Assembly: GCA_004562765.1 (NCBI GenBank)
Contig: SFRL01000051.1
Span: forward strand, 1-27,778
DNA: 27,778 bases
Source of the DNA: a bacterium
GTDB lineage: Bacteria > Bacillota > Clostridia > Lachnospirales > Lachnospiraceae
Reading direction: 5' to 3'
Below the pieces are notes generated by a model. The model searched no databases. It saw only the letters and a program-made list of their open reading frames with translations, and was not told the origin of the DNA. Both the position numbers and the translations under genes were made by a program. Below are positions 1-8,190 of the stretch, piece after piece; positions within the stretch are counted from its first letter, which is position 1, and each line of letters opens with the position of its first letter.

Positions 1-36
1 GTGCCGACTCGGTTCAAAAGAAATATTTTCCAGACT

Positions 37-60
37 GTCTCGTGAAAACGGGACTTTTTC
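37..60 (+). terminator. Intrinsic terminator of an upstream gene
   Basis: A seven-pair stem (GTCTCGT at 37-43 with ACGGGAC at 48-54, one G-U pair) is closed by a GAAA tetraloop and followed directly by TTTTT. This is a textbook Rho-independent terminator, probably for a gene left of the window. It ends seven bases before the ATG of the next gene. Confidence 0.75.
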
Positions 61-66
61 TATGTC

Positions 67-882
67 ATGTCTGAAAAACATTTCTTGTTATTTAGTTTTG
101 CTTTTGTGCCAGACTGGTACGGGCAGTTGGATGAATTGGCGCAGATGGCCCTCCCTGAGCCGTGGCGGTTCAAGAAACCAACCAATGTGACGAAGAACCA
201 GGACACACCTATTCTGGAACGCTATATACATATGATTTTTCGCAAACAATGCATTGAGTTTAATTCAGCAGAAGATGCCAGAAAAGCAGCACAGTTTTTC
301 CATGTGGAGAACGAGAGAGCCTGTTTCCATACCGGACTATATAACAGCCGGTATAAAGGGATTTACGCTTTCTTTGACCGGAACCACAAGAAGGACTCCA
401 TGCTGGAATGGTATTTTAGGGGATTTTGTGACGAGTTGTCACCGTGGTTGAGATACATACAGCCGTTGCCGCAGAAACCTTCCTACTACACAGCGAAGCG
501 GGGAGCGGGATTTAATCCGGACTGGCCGATCAGGGTAAACGTAGAACACATATTAGGGGATACAGAAAATCTGGAGAGGATTCCAGCGAAGATCCGCAAG
601 GCGAAGAACCTGCCGCTTTTATTTGAAACAGCGGTGGAGCTTGGCAGGAGGAGAGCCGTGGTGGAACCGGGGCTTGTAGTGCCGCAGGGATACCAGGGGA
701 AGATACAATACCTTCTCCCAGTTTACCTGACGAACATGAAGAAACCGGACCTTATCATGACGCTGGAAGTGATGGACGGCTATTACATGGGACACACCTG
801 CCTGACTCTGGAGATGGCTTACCTAAACGCCAGGGTGGTCGCAAGGCCGCTGGTCCCGTGGCTGACAGAACTTGTGAAATAA
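67..882 (+). CDS. DUF3825 domain protein
   Basis: A 271-residue protein recognised as DUF3825 from its spread-out signature: FSFAFVPDWY near the start, LPEPWRF at about 30-36, TGLYN at about 89, a PLPQKPSYY stretch near 151, and a C-terminal LTLEMAYLNAR followed by PWL. DUF3825 has no established function; in other proteins it is found with RNA-associated domains, so an RNA-related role is only a guess. The length fits a complete domain. No Shine-Dalgarno sequence precedes the ATG, and an intrinsic terminator ends seven bases upstream, so expression needs an unusual leader, or the 5' end was rearranged. The frame is open back to position 46 without another start codon. Confidence 0.75.
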   Translation: MSEKHFLLFSFAFVPDWYGQLDELAQMALPEPWRFKKPTNVTKNQDTPILERYIHMIFRKQCIEFNSAEDARKAAQFFHVENERACFHTGLYNSRYKGIYAFFDRNHKKDSMLEWYFRGFCDELSPWLRYIQPLPQKPSYYTAKRGAGFNPDWPIRVNVEHILGDTENLERIPAKIRKAKNLPLLFETAVELGRRRAVVEPGLVVPQGYQGKIQYLLPVYLTNMKKPDLIMTLEVMDGYYMGHTCLTLEMAYLNARVVARPLVPWLTELVK

Positions 883-903
883 AGATAAGAGAATAAAGAT
901 AGA

Positions 904-954
904 GAGACGCCCGACAAAGAAACGCACATAGGATGGTGCTTTGTCGGGTGTTTC
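904..954 (+). terminator. Long hairpin after the DUF3825 gene, probable terminator
   Basis: Positions 904-919 and 939-954 form a 16-pair stem with a perfect ten-pair core (CCCGACAAAG with CTTTGTCGGG) and a 19-base loop. It lies 22 bases after the DUF3825 stop. The 3' side is only moderately U-rich (TGTTTCT), so this may be a terminator or another structured element. Confidence 0.55.
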
Positions 955-1425
955 TGCCCTATAGGGGCTGCGACAGGGTTCGGGAATTTATAACATTTCT
1001 CATTGTGGCGGCAGAGTATCTTGCATATTAATACAATAAGCCTGTCGAAAGATGGCTTGGAAAGGAGGTGGTGCGTATCCATGCGGCTCCGGCTGTACCG
1101 CATGGAGTAGGGGAACGGCCAACATCCCTGCAGATAGCAGGGGCAACGAAAAATACATATATCAAATGCCTGGTTCGCGAGAAGGTAAAGGATATTTCAT
1201 AGGGCGGTTTTACAGATGTTCCGGCAGCGTGTCGGAAGGTATTGAAAAAATCGCTGTGAAGTACCCTCTGGTCTTGCTGCGCTTTTTTCAGGCATCCGGG
1301 TGGATTTGGGTGTACTTCCGGCACTCAGGTCCGCCTTTTTCTATGTCTTTTGCCGCCTGCTGTGGGGATCACAGCCTGTCTGTGAATGACCACAGCCTCC
1401 CGTGTCCGGGCGGAAAGGACACGAC
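955..1425. other. Leader region with no convincing long gene
   Basis: About 470 bases separate the DUF3825 hairpin from the sigma-like gene. A strong AAAGGAGG lies at 1061-1068. Small inverted repeats are visible at 1081-1102 (ATGCGG/CCGCAT) and near 1125-1140 (CCCTGC/GCAGGG). A 157-codon open frame (1052-1525) crosses the area, but its composition does not look like a real protein and it overlaps the sigma-like gene. I see no good -35/-10 pair. Confidence 0.5.
1071..1202 (+). CDS. Possible 43-residue peptide
   Basis: A GTG at 1071 sits two bases after AAAGGAGG and opens a 43-codon frame that includes ERPTSLQIAGATKN and LVREKVKDIS, which look like a short helix-turn-helix-like stretch. It stops at a TAG. 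The same frame continues with GGFTDVPAACRKVLKKSL before the next stop, so the peptide could be the stump of a slightly longer gene. The spacing to the ribosome site is tight. I do not recognise a family. Confidence 0.3.
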   Translation: MRIHAAPAVPHGVGERPTSLQIAGATKNTYIKCLVREKVKDIS

Positions 1426-2061
1426 ATGGAAAGAAAAAAAGAAAAGTCCGGGCTTACATTCCGGCAGTTACGGGAGATGGTTGGAAACGGTGCAGGGCAT
1501 AAGACTCCGACTGCAAGGCAGTTAAGGGAATCTGGGGAAGAACCTGTGGCGGTCCGGGAGATCGGGCTGGACGGGAGCCTGAGCGTGTATCCGGGCGGCT
1601 ATGCTGTTTACTCCAATGGAAGCGGCACCACCGTGGTCAGTATTGGTGAGTGCGGTGAGTATACATACCAGTTCCACGACGGGGAGGATGGCCTGCCCAC
1701 AGAGAGCAGACTTCTTCTGGATGGAGAGGACTGGAGTGTGGCGGTGGCCTTAAAAGGAGAGGAGCAGATCGAGGCGAACCTTATGAACCGGAAAGGCGAC
1801 CGTAAGGGTAGCAGGCAGTATAAGGAGGATTGGGAACATATCCGGGTGGAAGAGGAGGCACCGGATGTGCTGGATGCGATCATTCAGAAGGACATGCTGT
1901 CTGAACTGTTAGATTGTCTGACTGAGCGGCAGCGTGAAGTTGTCACGGCATACTTTTTCGATGGACTTACGCAGCAGCAGATTGCGGACAAGCTAGGGAT
2001 TTCAAAACCAGCTGTAAATAAAGCAATAAAGAATGCCCTGTCTGCTATGAGAAAAAATTAA
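1426..2061 (+). CDS. Sigma-70 region 4-like regulatory protein
   Basis: A 211-residue protein whose last 50 residues (about 160-211) form a sigma-70 region 4 helix-turn-helix: LTERQREVV, then a YFFDGLTQQQIADKLGIS core and a recognition helix KPAVNKAIKNAL. Such proteins lacking region 2 occur in Firmicute prophages as transcription activators (compare ArpU-like late regulators), so control of phage transcription is a reasonable inference. The N-terminal 150 residues are not a recognised domain; they contain a Gly/Tyr-rich segment (YPGGYAVYSNGSG). The ATG at 1426 is preferred over an upstream GTG at 1402 because GGAAAGGA at 1412-1419 is well placed for it. Confidence 0.7.
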   Translation: MERKKEKSGLTFRQLREMVGNGAGHKTPTARQLRESGEEPVAVREIGLDGSLSVYPGGYAVYSNGSGTTVVSIGECGEYTYQFHDGEDGLPTESRLLLDGEDWSVAVALKGEEQIEANLMNRKGDRKGSRQYKEDWEHIRVEEEAPDVLDAIIQKDMLSELLDCLTERQREVVTAYFFDGLTQQQIADKLGISKPAVNKAIKNALSAMRKN

Positions 2062-2187
2062 AAAAATTTTCCGAAACGAGGTTAACTTTTGCCTTCTCCC
2101 ACGACAACAGGTGAAGGGGTTCATAGAAAACTCCTTCCCGGAGGCACAGCCGCCGGAAACAGATTTGACCGGAAGGAGGATAAGTCA

Positions 2188-2403
2188 ATGGATGCAGCAA
2201 AGAGATTCACGATGGACATCGGCACCAGAGATATGGGCAGGCCCATCTGTGATGTACACAAAAGGGGAATCCGTAACAGGGTTCTGGATGCGCTCTTTGG
2301 CAGGGAGAATCGTGTGCTGATCATCATGCCAAGTGGATGTGTGGATAGCGTTTCATTCCACCCCGTGGAAGCGCCTGCAGAGGAGGACACTGATGGGAGT
2401 TAA
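2188..2403 (+). CDS. Small hypothetical phage protein
   Basis: A 71-residue protein beginning MDAAKRFTMDIGTRDMGRP after a strong GGAAGGAGGA at 2171-2180. It contains a short hydrophobic stretch (VLIIMPSGCV) and ends in an acidic tail. I recognise no family. Its stop overlaps the start of the DUF4406 gene, so the two are translationally coupled. The 126 bases upstream show no other gene. Confidence 0.6.
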   Translation: MDAAKRFTMDIGTRDMGRPICDVHKRGIRNRVLDALFGRENRVLIIMPSGCVDSVSFHPVEAPAEEDTDGS

Positions 2404-2875
2404 GGTTACGGAAAGCACGGCAAAGACTATTTACGTTTGTTCCCCATATAAGGCAACTTCCCTTTCAGAAGCGAACCGGGAGTGGGAAATGAAAGAGAAC
2501 GTAAAAAGGGCAAAGCTGGCCTGCCGGATATTAGTGAAGCTAGGGTATCTGCCTCTTGCACCGCATCTGTATTTCACTCAGTTCCTTGAGGATGGTGATG
2601 AAAAGGAACGAGAGGAAGGCATAGCGCTTGGGATGCGGTGGCTGGCAGTTTCAGACGAACTGTGGGTATTCGGGGAGCGGATATCTGACGGCATGAGCCG
2701 GGAGATTAGTTATGCCAGGGAACTTGGCATCCCGGTACGGTGCCTGCCGGAACCGGGCAGGCTGGTCGAATGCATCGTGAATGCGTGGAAACAGAGACAG
2801 GAAGAACACACGGAGGGCTGCCGGGAGCAGGACAGCCGAGATCAGGAAGAAAGTGAGGACACGAACCATGAGTAA
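2393..2875 (+). CDS. DUF4406/DUF7768 family protein (nucleoside deoxyribosyltransferase-like)
   Basis: A 160-residue protein with the Rossmann-like layout of the DUF4406/DUF7768 group: an N-terminal strand and loop IYVCSPYKA (about 12-20), LGYLPLAPHLYFTQFL in the middle, a SDELWVFGERISDGMSREI segment (about 86-104), then ARELGIPV. These proteins are related to nucleoside 2-deoxyribosyltransferases and are common in phages; the substrate is unknown. The start at 2393 is chosen because AGAGGAGGA lies just before it and it overlaps the upstream stop. The last 30 residues are charged and probably disordered. Confidence 0.75.
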   Translation: MGVKVTESTAKTIYVCSPYKATSLSEANREWEMKENVKRAKLACRILVKLGYLPLAPHLYFTQFLEDGDEKEREEGIALGMRWLAVSDELWVFGERISDGMSREISYARELGIPVRCLPEPGRLVECIVNAWKQRQEEHTEGCREQDSRDQEESEDTNHE

Positions 2876-3389
2876 AAAGGATATGAAAAAAGAAGCAGTC
2901 GTTTTGAGCGTGAGAAATCTGCACATCCATCTGGATGAGCATATGGAGACCACGAATCATTTTGAAAAGGAAGATACCCCATGCTGCTGTGGCTGTCAGG
3001 GTGATGAAGTGGAAATCGATCTGGATGAGCTGGCGGCGGAGCTTGCCGGGGAGACCGGCATTGAGATAGGCATCGTGAAAAAGGTGCTGGCGGCAGAAGA
3101 ACGCATCCTGGAGAAGATGGGCGTTGTTGAGGTTGTGGAAGAAGAAACCACAGAGGATGATCCGCAGGAGACTGACAGTGAGACACAGGAGGAGCATACG
3201 GCACAGGAGAGCCATAAGCCGGAAGGCAGCGCATCTGATTTCCTGGAGAACGAGTTCCCGGAGATGTTGGGGCAGCTTCTGGGCGGGGCTATCCTCATGG
3301 GCATCATGGAGTCTGTGCTGCCGGAGGGGATGCGTCCGGGAAAGAAATCTGAAACAGGAGGGTTAGGCCATGGCAAAGACCGAAAGTAA
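2868..3389 (+). CDS. Hypothetical acidic phage protein with a Cys cluster
   Basis: A 173-residue protein starting MSKKDMKKEAVVLSVRN. It has a CCCGC cluster near residue 42, an acidic helical segment (EIDLDELAAELAGETGIEI), a helix VKKVLAAEERILEKMG, a low-complexity Glu/Thr region, and a hydrophobic C-terminal stretch (MLGQLLGGAILMGIMESVL). The tail could pack against a partner or membrane. The gene overlaps both neighbours, which marks it as part of the same operon. No family is recognised. Confidence 0.6.
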   Translation: MSKKDMKKEAVVLSVRNLHIHLDEHMETTNHFEKEDTPCCCGCQGDEVEIDLDELAAELAGETGIEIGIVKKVLAAEERILEKMGVVEVVEEETTEDDPQETDSETQEEHTAQESHKPEGSASDFLENEFPEMLGQLLGGAILMGIMESVLPEGMRPGKKSETGGLGHGKDRK

Positions 3390-3867
3390 AGGAAAGGCAG
3401 CAGGCAGCGCTCTGCTTCCGACAGTTAGCCCGGAGAAGATCGTGAAAGGCATGACTACCATCTTTCAGGGGTTCTCCATCATGTTTGACGGAATGGCGGA
3501 GCAGATGCGGCAGATGGAAGGGTTGGCAGAGCAGATCGGGAACGGCCAGCAGATGTCTGAGGAATACCAGGATGAAAAATCAGCCGGGAAGAAAGAAGCG
3601 TCTACCGAAGCGGAATCAAAGGGCGTAGATACAGCAGACAGCGGCAACTCAGAAGATGCGCCGCCATGGGAGGAAGAAGATGGAAAGAAAGCACCAGCCG
3701 CAATTACCGTGGATGACCTTTTAAAAGTTGCAGCACAGAAGATCACCATGAACCGGAAGAACAGCCCGAAGATCAAGGCATTGCTTACTTCCTACGGCTG
3801 TGGCGCAATCAGTGAGCTTCCAGAAGATAAGCGGGAGGCGTTCTTAAACGACCTCGCACAGCTGTGA
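3370..3867 (+). CDS. Hypothetical phage protein with a conserved C-terminal helical domain
   Basis: A 165-residue protein preceded by ACAGGAGGG. Residues 20-60 are Met/Gln-rich and helical (FQGFSIMFDGMAEQMRQM), residues 65-105 are acidic low complexity, and the last 55 (ITVDDLLKVAAQKI through LNDLAQL) form a compact helical domain with an LLTSYG turn. Similar tails occur in phage proteins next to recombination genes, so it may be a recombination accessory protein. This is inferred only from position. It starts 20 bases inside the upstream gene. Confidence 0.6.
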   Translation: MAKTESKGKAAGSALLPTVSPEKIVKGMTTIFQGFSIMFDGMAEQMRQMEGLAEQIGNGQQMSEEYQDEKSAGKKEASTEAESKGVDTADSGNSEDAPPWEEEDGKKAPAAITVDDLLKVAAQKITMNRKNSPKIKALLTSYGCGAISELPEDKREAFLNDLAQL

Positions 3868-3873
3868 TGGTGG

Positions 3874-5103
3874 ATGCCTATGGGAGCACACGCATTATTA
3901 TCCGCATCCAGTTCCAAGCGTTGGCTGAACTGCCCGCCATCCGCAAGGCTGGAGGAGAACTTCCCGAATGAGACTTCCTCTTATGCAGAGGAAGGGACGT
4001 GGGCGCATGAACTGTGTGAGTACAAGGTAAAGAAGTATCTGCACCGGCGGATGAAACGTCCGCAGTCCGAGTATCTGACCGAGGAGATTGAAGGGCTGAC
4101 CGATGTTTATGCGGAGTTTGTGATCTCCACGATTGAGGAGCTGAAGGCACAGGGACTTTCTGTGCTGGCACTGGTGGAAGAAAAACTGGATTACAGCCAT
4201 ATTGCACCGAGCGGTTTTGGTACCGGGGATATGGTGATCCTGGCTCCCGGCCTGCTCCATGTCTGTGATTTCAAGACAGGTTCCGGTGTGTTCGTTGATG
4301 CAGACCACAATACGCAGATGATGCTGTATGCACTTGGTGCACTGCATGCCTATGACTATCTGTTTGACATCCAGACTGTTTCCATGACCATCATCCAGCC
4401 ACGGCTTGAGAATATCAGTACGTTTACCTGTACGAAACAGGAACTTCTGGATTGGGCTGAGAGCATCCGGCCGGTGGCAAAGATGGCATTTGAGGGAAAA
4501 GGCGAGCAGAAACCGGGTGACTGGTGCAGGTTCTGTCGGGCAAAAGCTATGTGCCGCGCAAGGGCAGAGGAAGCCCTGGCACTGGCGAGAGAGGAATTTC
4601 TTGACCTGGATCATGGGGCGCTGGCGGATGAAGTGGAACTGACCGATGCCACGGCACCTTACAGCCCGGACACAGAAGCCCCCACCTTCAAGTCTCCGGC
4701 CTTGGTCTCCCAACAGGAGATTGAAGCCATCCTTCCGACACTGAACCGCATATCCGAGTGGATCACCGCCGTATTTGCTTATGTTTCCAGCGAGGCGATC
4801 AACCACGGTGTTGTCTGGTCCGGCTATAAGGTAGTGGAGGGCAGGAGCAAGCGGCAGTTTACAGACACAAAGGCAGTAGTGGATGCCGCAGCGAAGGAAG
4901 GCTTTACGGATGTGTATAAGCAGGAGCTTATCTCGCTTACGGAATTTGAGAAGATGATGGGCAAAAAACGGTTTGCACAGATACTGGGTGAGTTTGTGGT
5001 CAAGCCGCCCGGTAAGCTGGCGCTGGTACCGGAAACAGACCCTCGTCCGGCAGTGGACTTAAACGGGACTGCCGAAGATGAATTTGAAGTGCTGGATCAG
5101 TGA
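3874..5103 (+). CDS. DUF2800 protein, PD-(D/E)XK nuclease with Fe-S type cysteines
   Basis: A 409-residue RecB/Cas4-like nuclease of the DUF2800 family. Visible motifs: RWLNCPPSARLEE (C20), EEGTWAHELCE (about 39-49), GTGDMVI (D119), CDFKTG (D132, K134) and QMMLYALG (Q148). C20 and C218/C221/C227 (DWCRFCRAKAMCR) together match the four-cysteine pattern that holds a 4Fe-4S cluster in AddB/Cas4-type enzymes. The predicted role is processing of DNA ends during phage recombination, partnered with the DUF2815 protein encoded next. An ATG at 3880 is an alternative start; the ribosome site is weak for either. Confidence 0.85.
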   Translation: MPMGAHALLSASSSKRWLNCPPSARLEENFPNETSSYAEEGTWAHELCEYKVKKYLHRRMKRPQSEYLTEEIEGLTDVYAEFVISTIEELKAQGLSVLALVEEKLDYSHIAPSGFGTGDMVILAPGLLHVCDFKTGSGVFVDADHNTQMMLYALGALHAYDYLFDIQTVSMTIIQPRLENISTFTCTKQELLDWAESIRPVAKMAFEGKGEQKPGDWCRFCRAKAMCRARAEEALALAREEFLDLDHGALADEVELTDATAPYSPDTEAPTFKSPALVSQQEIEAILPTLNRISEWITAVFAYVSSEAINHGVVWSGYKVVEGRSKRQFTDTKAVVDAAAKEGFTDVYKQELISLTEFEKMMGKKRFAQILGEFVVKPPGKLALVPETDPRPAVDLNGTAEDEFEVLDQ

Positions 5104-5138
5104 TCCAGTTAAGAAATGAATATAGGAGGACAACGACT

Positions 5139-5714
5139 ATGGCAACTAATACAAACCCTACGAAAGTGATCATTCCCTGCCGGATTTCCTTTGCAAACAT
5201 CTGGGAGCCGAAGGCAATCAATGGCGGTGATGAGAAATATTCCGTTTCCTGTGTCATTCCAAAGAGTGACAAGAAAACCCTGGCCCGTATCCAGAAAGCA
5301 GTGGAGGCGGCAAAAGAGGATGGCAAGAGACGCAAGTGGAGCGGAAAAATCCCGCCGAACCTGAAGCTGCCCCTGCGTGACGGGGATATCGACCGTCCGG
5401 ATGATGAGACCTATCAGGACTGCATGTTCGTCAATGCCACATCGAAAGATGCACCGGGTATTGTTGACCGCCGGGTACAGCCTGTGACTGACCCGATGCT
5501 GGTTTATTCCGGGTGTTACTGCAACGTCAGCGTAAATTTCTATCCGTTCAATGCCAATGGCAACCGCGGTGTGGCGGCCGGACTTTCCAATATCCAGTTC
5601 GTGAAAGACGGGGAACGTCTGTCCGGCAGGGCATCTGCGGAAAGCGAATTTGATGCACTGGAAACGGAAGAGGAAGAGGTTCTGGGCGAAGATATGCCGG
5701 ATTTCCTGAAATAA
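5139..5714 (+). CDS. DUF2815 phage protein, likely single-strand DNA-binding
   Basis: A 191-residue DUF2815 protein. The family is thought to be related to T7 gp2.5-like single-strand DNA-binding proteins. Visible features are a beta-rich body (KVIIPCRISFANIWEPKA, YSVSCVIPKSD, GCYCNVSVNFYPFN) and a strongly acidic C-terminal tail with alternating Glu/Asp ending MPDFLK, as expected of such proteins. The ATG at 5139 follows TATAGGAGGA. It lies between the DUF2800 nuclease and the DNA polymerase, which supports a replication/recombination role. Confidence 0.8.
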   Translation: MATNTNPTKVIIPCRISFANIWEPKAINGGDEKYSVSCVIPKSDKKTLARIQKAVEAAKEDGKRRKWSGKIPPNLKLPLRDGDIDRPDDETYQDCMFVNATSKDAPGIVDRRVQPVTDPMLVYSGCYCNVSVNFYPFNANGNRGVAAGLSNIQFVKDGERLSGRASAESEFDALETEEEEVLGEDMPDFLK

Positions 5715-5790
5715 AGCAACACAGCAATGAAATGATGGGAGCCGGGAAGGAGGCGGATGCCTTCTCCCGGAGTTCCCATTACATGGGGTG

Positions 5791-7788
5791 ATGAACATGA
5801 ATGAGATTTATACAGACAGCAGACCGCCGGACAGTCCGCAGGTGCTTTCCATTGATCTGGAGACCTACAGCAGCGCAGATCTTTCCAAGTGTGGTGTGTA
5901 CCGGTATGTGGAGGCAGATGATTTTGAAATCCTGCTGCTGGCATACGCCTTTGATGAGGATGAGGTGCGGATTGTGGATATGGCCTGTGGGGAAAGTGTG
6001 CCGCAGGAGATATGGGATGCCATTGACGATCCCGGCATTATCAAAGCGGCGTGGAACGCACAGTTTGAGCGTACCTGCATCGGACATTACCTGGGGCGGG
6101 TGCTCTCTCCGGACAGCTGGCAGTGTTCCATGATACACGCGGCATCCCTTTCCCTTCCGCTTGCACTGAGGAATGCAGCCCTAGTGTTAAAGACCGGGGA
6201 GCAGAAAGACCGGGCGGGGGAGAACTTAATCAAATATTTTTCTGTGCCGTGTAAGCCGACAAAATCAAATGGAGGGCGCACACGGAACCTTCCGCAGCAT
6301 GATCCGGAAGGGTGGGGGAAGTTTAAGGATTACTGCCAGCAGGATGTCCGTACTGAACGGGATATCCGCAAACGGTTAGAGGCATTCCCGATGCCGGAGA
6401 CTGAATGGAACTACTATCACATGGACCAACGGATCAATGACCGGGGTGTCAGGATCGACACGGTACTAGTGCAGCAGGCGATTGCCTGTGACCTGATGCT
6501 GTCGGATGAGATGACAAAGAAAGCCTATGAACTGACTGGCCTTGAGAACCCGAACAGCGTCAGCCAGCTAAAACAGTGGCTGGAGAAAAAAGGCATCCCG
6601 ATGGAGAGTCTTGGCAAAAAGGATGTGGCGGCAATGATCGCAGAACTGGATAAGAACGGATGTGACCAGGAAGCACTGGATATGCTGAAACTCCGGTTAC
6701 AGATGGCGAAAAGTTCTGTGAAGAAATACCAGGCGGCAGAGCGGTACGTCAATCGGGATGGCAGGGCTAAGGGATTGTTCCAGTTCTACGGCGCCAATCG
6801 CACGGGGCGATTTTCAGGAAGGGGAATCCAATTGCAAAATCTTCCCCAGAACCACATTTCCACACTGGATGAAGCGAGGGAACTGGTGAAGATGGGGTGT
6901 TTTGAAGCGGTGGAGATGCTCTACGGCAATACACCGGATGTGCTGTCCCAGCTGATCCGTACTATGCTGGTTCCCAAAGAAGGCTGTGAGTTTATTGTTG
7001 CGGACTTCTCAGCGATTGAGGCCAGGGTGCTTGCATGGGAGGCAGACGAACAGTGGAGGCTGGATGCATTTGAAAAAGGGGCAGATATCTACTGTGAGTC
7101 TGCCAGCCAGATGTTCCATGTGCCGGTAGTAAAACATGGCGTGAATGGTGACCTCCGGCAGAAGGGGAAGGTGGCCGAACTTGCATGTGGTTACGGCGGT
7201 TCCGTGGGTGCGCTGATTTCCATGGGTGCATTGGATATGGGGCTGAAAGAATCAGAGCTGCCGGACCTAATCCAGAACTGGCGGGAGGCAAACCCGAAGA
7301 TCGTGCAGTATTGGTGGGATGTGGAGAAAGCAGCAGTAGAAACCGTAAAAACCCATGAAGAACACAGTATCAAGAGAATCCGTTTCCAGTATTATTCGGG
7401 TACGCTGTGGATGGTGCTGCCATCGGGCAGGAAACTGGCATATCTTCAGCCGAAGCTCCAGCCGAACCGGTTCGGGCGGATGAGCCTGACTTTCTGCGGG
7501 ACAGGGGCAAATAACAAGTGGCAGAGGCAGGAGACGTACTCTGGAAAAATTGTGGAAAACGCAACACAGGCAATCGCCAGGGATATTCTAACGGAAGCGA
7601 TGTGGCGGCTTGAAAAAGCCGGATTTGAGATCGTGGGCCATGTGCATGACGAAGTCATTATTGAAGCACCCATCGGGAAGTACACGCCGGAAGATGTCTG
7701 TAAGATCATGGCGGCAAATCCCCGCTGGTGCATGGACTTACCATTAGCGGCGGCCGGCTATCGCGGCGATTATTATTTTAAGGACTGA
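5791..7788 (+). CDS. Family A DNA polymerase with 3'-5' exonuclease domain
   Basis: A 665-residue phage replicative polymerase of the Pol I family. The N-terminal exonuclease shows DLETYSS (ExoI, about 13-19), WNAQFERT (ExoII, about 89-96) and YCQQDVRTE (ExoIII, about 183), so proofreading residues appear intact. The polymerase has FSGRGIQLQNLPQ (about 346), motif A ADFSAIEARVLAW (about 405), motif B RQKGKVAELACGYG (about 455) and motif C GHVHDEV (about 616). Length and motif order are complete. Starts at GTG 5788, ATG 5791 and ATG 5797 are all possible; no strong ribosome site decides between them. Confidence 0.93.
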   Translation: MNMNEIYTDSRPPDSPQVLSIDLETYSSADLSKCGVYRYVEADDFEILLLAYAFDEDEVRIVDMACGESVPQEIWDAIDDPGIIKAAWNAQFERTCIGHYLGRVLSPDSWQCSMIHAASLSLPLALRNAALVLKTGEQKDRAGENLIKYFSVPCKPTKSNGGRTRNLPQHDPEGWGKFKDYCQQDVRTERDIRKRLEAFPMPETEWNYYHMDQRINDRGVRIDTVLVQQAIACDLMLSDEMTKKAYELTGLENPNSVSQLKQWLEKKGIPMESLGKKDVAAMIAELDKNGCDQEALDMLKLRLQMAKSSVKKYQAAERYVNRDGRAKGLFQFYGANRTGRFSGRGIQLQNLPQNHISTLDEARELVKMGCFEAVEMLYGNTPDVLSQLIRTMLVPKEGCEFIVADFSAIEARVLAWEADEQWRLDAFEKGADIYCESASQMFHVPVVKHGVNGDLRQKGKVAELACGYGGSVGALISMGALDMGLKESELPDLIQNWREANPKIVQYWWDVEKAAVETVKTHEEHSIKRIRFQYYSGTLWMVLPSGRKLAYLQPKLQPNRFGRMSLTFCGTGANNKWQRQETYSGKIVENATQAIARDILTEAMWRLEKAGFEIVGHVHDEVIIEAPIGKYTPEDVCKIMAANPRWCMDLPLAAAGYRGDYYFKD

Positions 7789-7797
7789 GGTGGCAGC

Positions 7798-8136
7798 ATG
7801 GCTCATGTGATAGAAATGAAAGACGGAAAAACAGCCACGGTATTTGGATTTAGGGATGTGCTGGAGATGATCGAAGAATATGCCGGACCGGAACCAAGAC
7901 GTTTTATTGAGGAGCATGTATCTGAGATCGAACAGGATGGGGTGGACTTTGAGGAACAGGAAAAATACTACGAGGGCAGGATCGAAAAACTGGAAGACCA
8001 CCAGAGGGCATTTCTGAATGATGTGAAAGAAGAAGTGGAAGCTATGGAGCGGCTTTTGGATGCGCCGCGTTTAAACCGTGTAAAGCTGTATGCGGCTGTA
8101 AGAAACATCCAGAAGATGGTCTGTGCTGAACTTTAG
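7798..8136 (+). CDS. Hypothetical phage protein, helical
   Basis: A 112-residue charged, mostly helical protein (MAHVIEMKDGKTATVFGF, then FRDVLEMIEEYAG and long Glu/Lys helices). I recognise no family. The gene follows the polymerase by nine bases with CTGAGGTGG as ribosome site. It stops at TAG, a stop rarely used here, and the frame stays open beyond the TAG into the DUF932 gene. Confidence 0.6.
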   Translation: MAHVIEMKDGKTATVFGFRDVLEMIEEYAGPEPRRFIEEHVSEIEQDGVDFEEQEKYYEGRIEKLEDHQRAFLNDVKEEVEAMERLLDAPRLNRVKLYAAVRNIQKMVCAEL

Positions 8137-8190
8137 GGGTACGGCATATACCAAATGGCATCGGAGGATGCGGAAAGAGAGGATTTTGAT

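Noticed and set aside
1052..1525. A 157-residue protein
   Set aside because: Its composition is unlike the neighbouring proteins, and it overlaps the well-supported sigma-like gene in another frame.
3898..4806. A 302-residue minus-strand gene
   Set aside because: It is the antisense shadow of the DUF2800 gene, with no ribosome site or recognisable domain.
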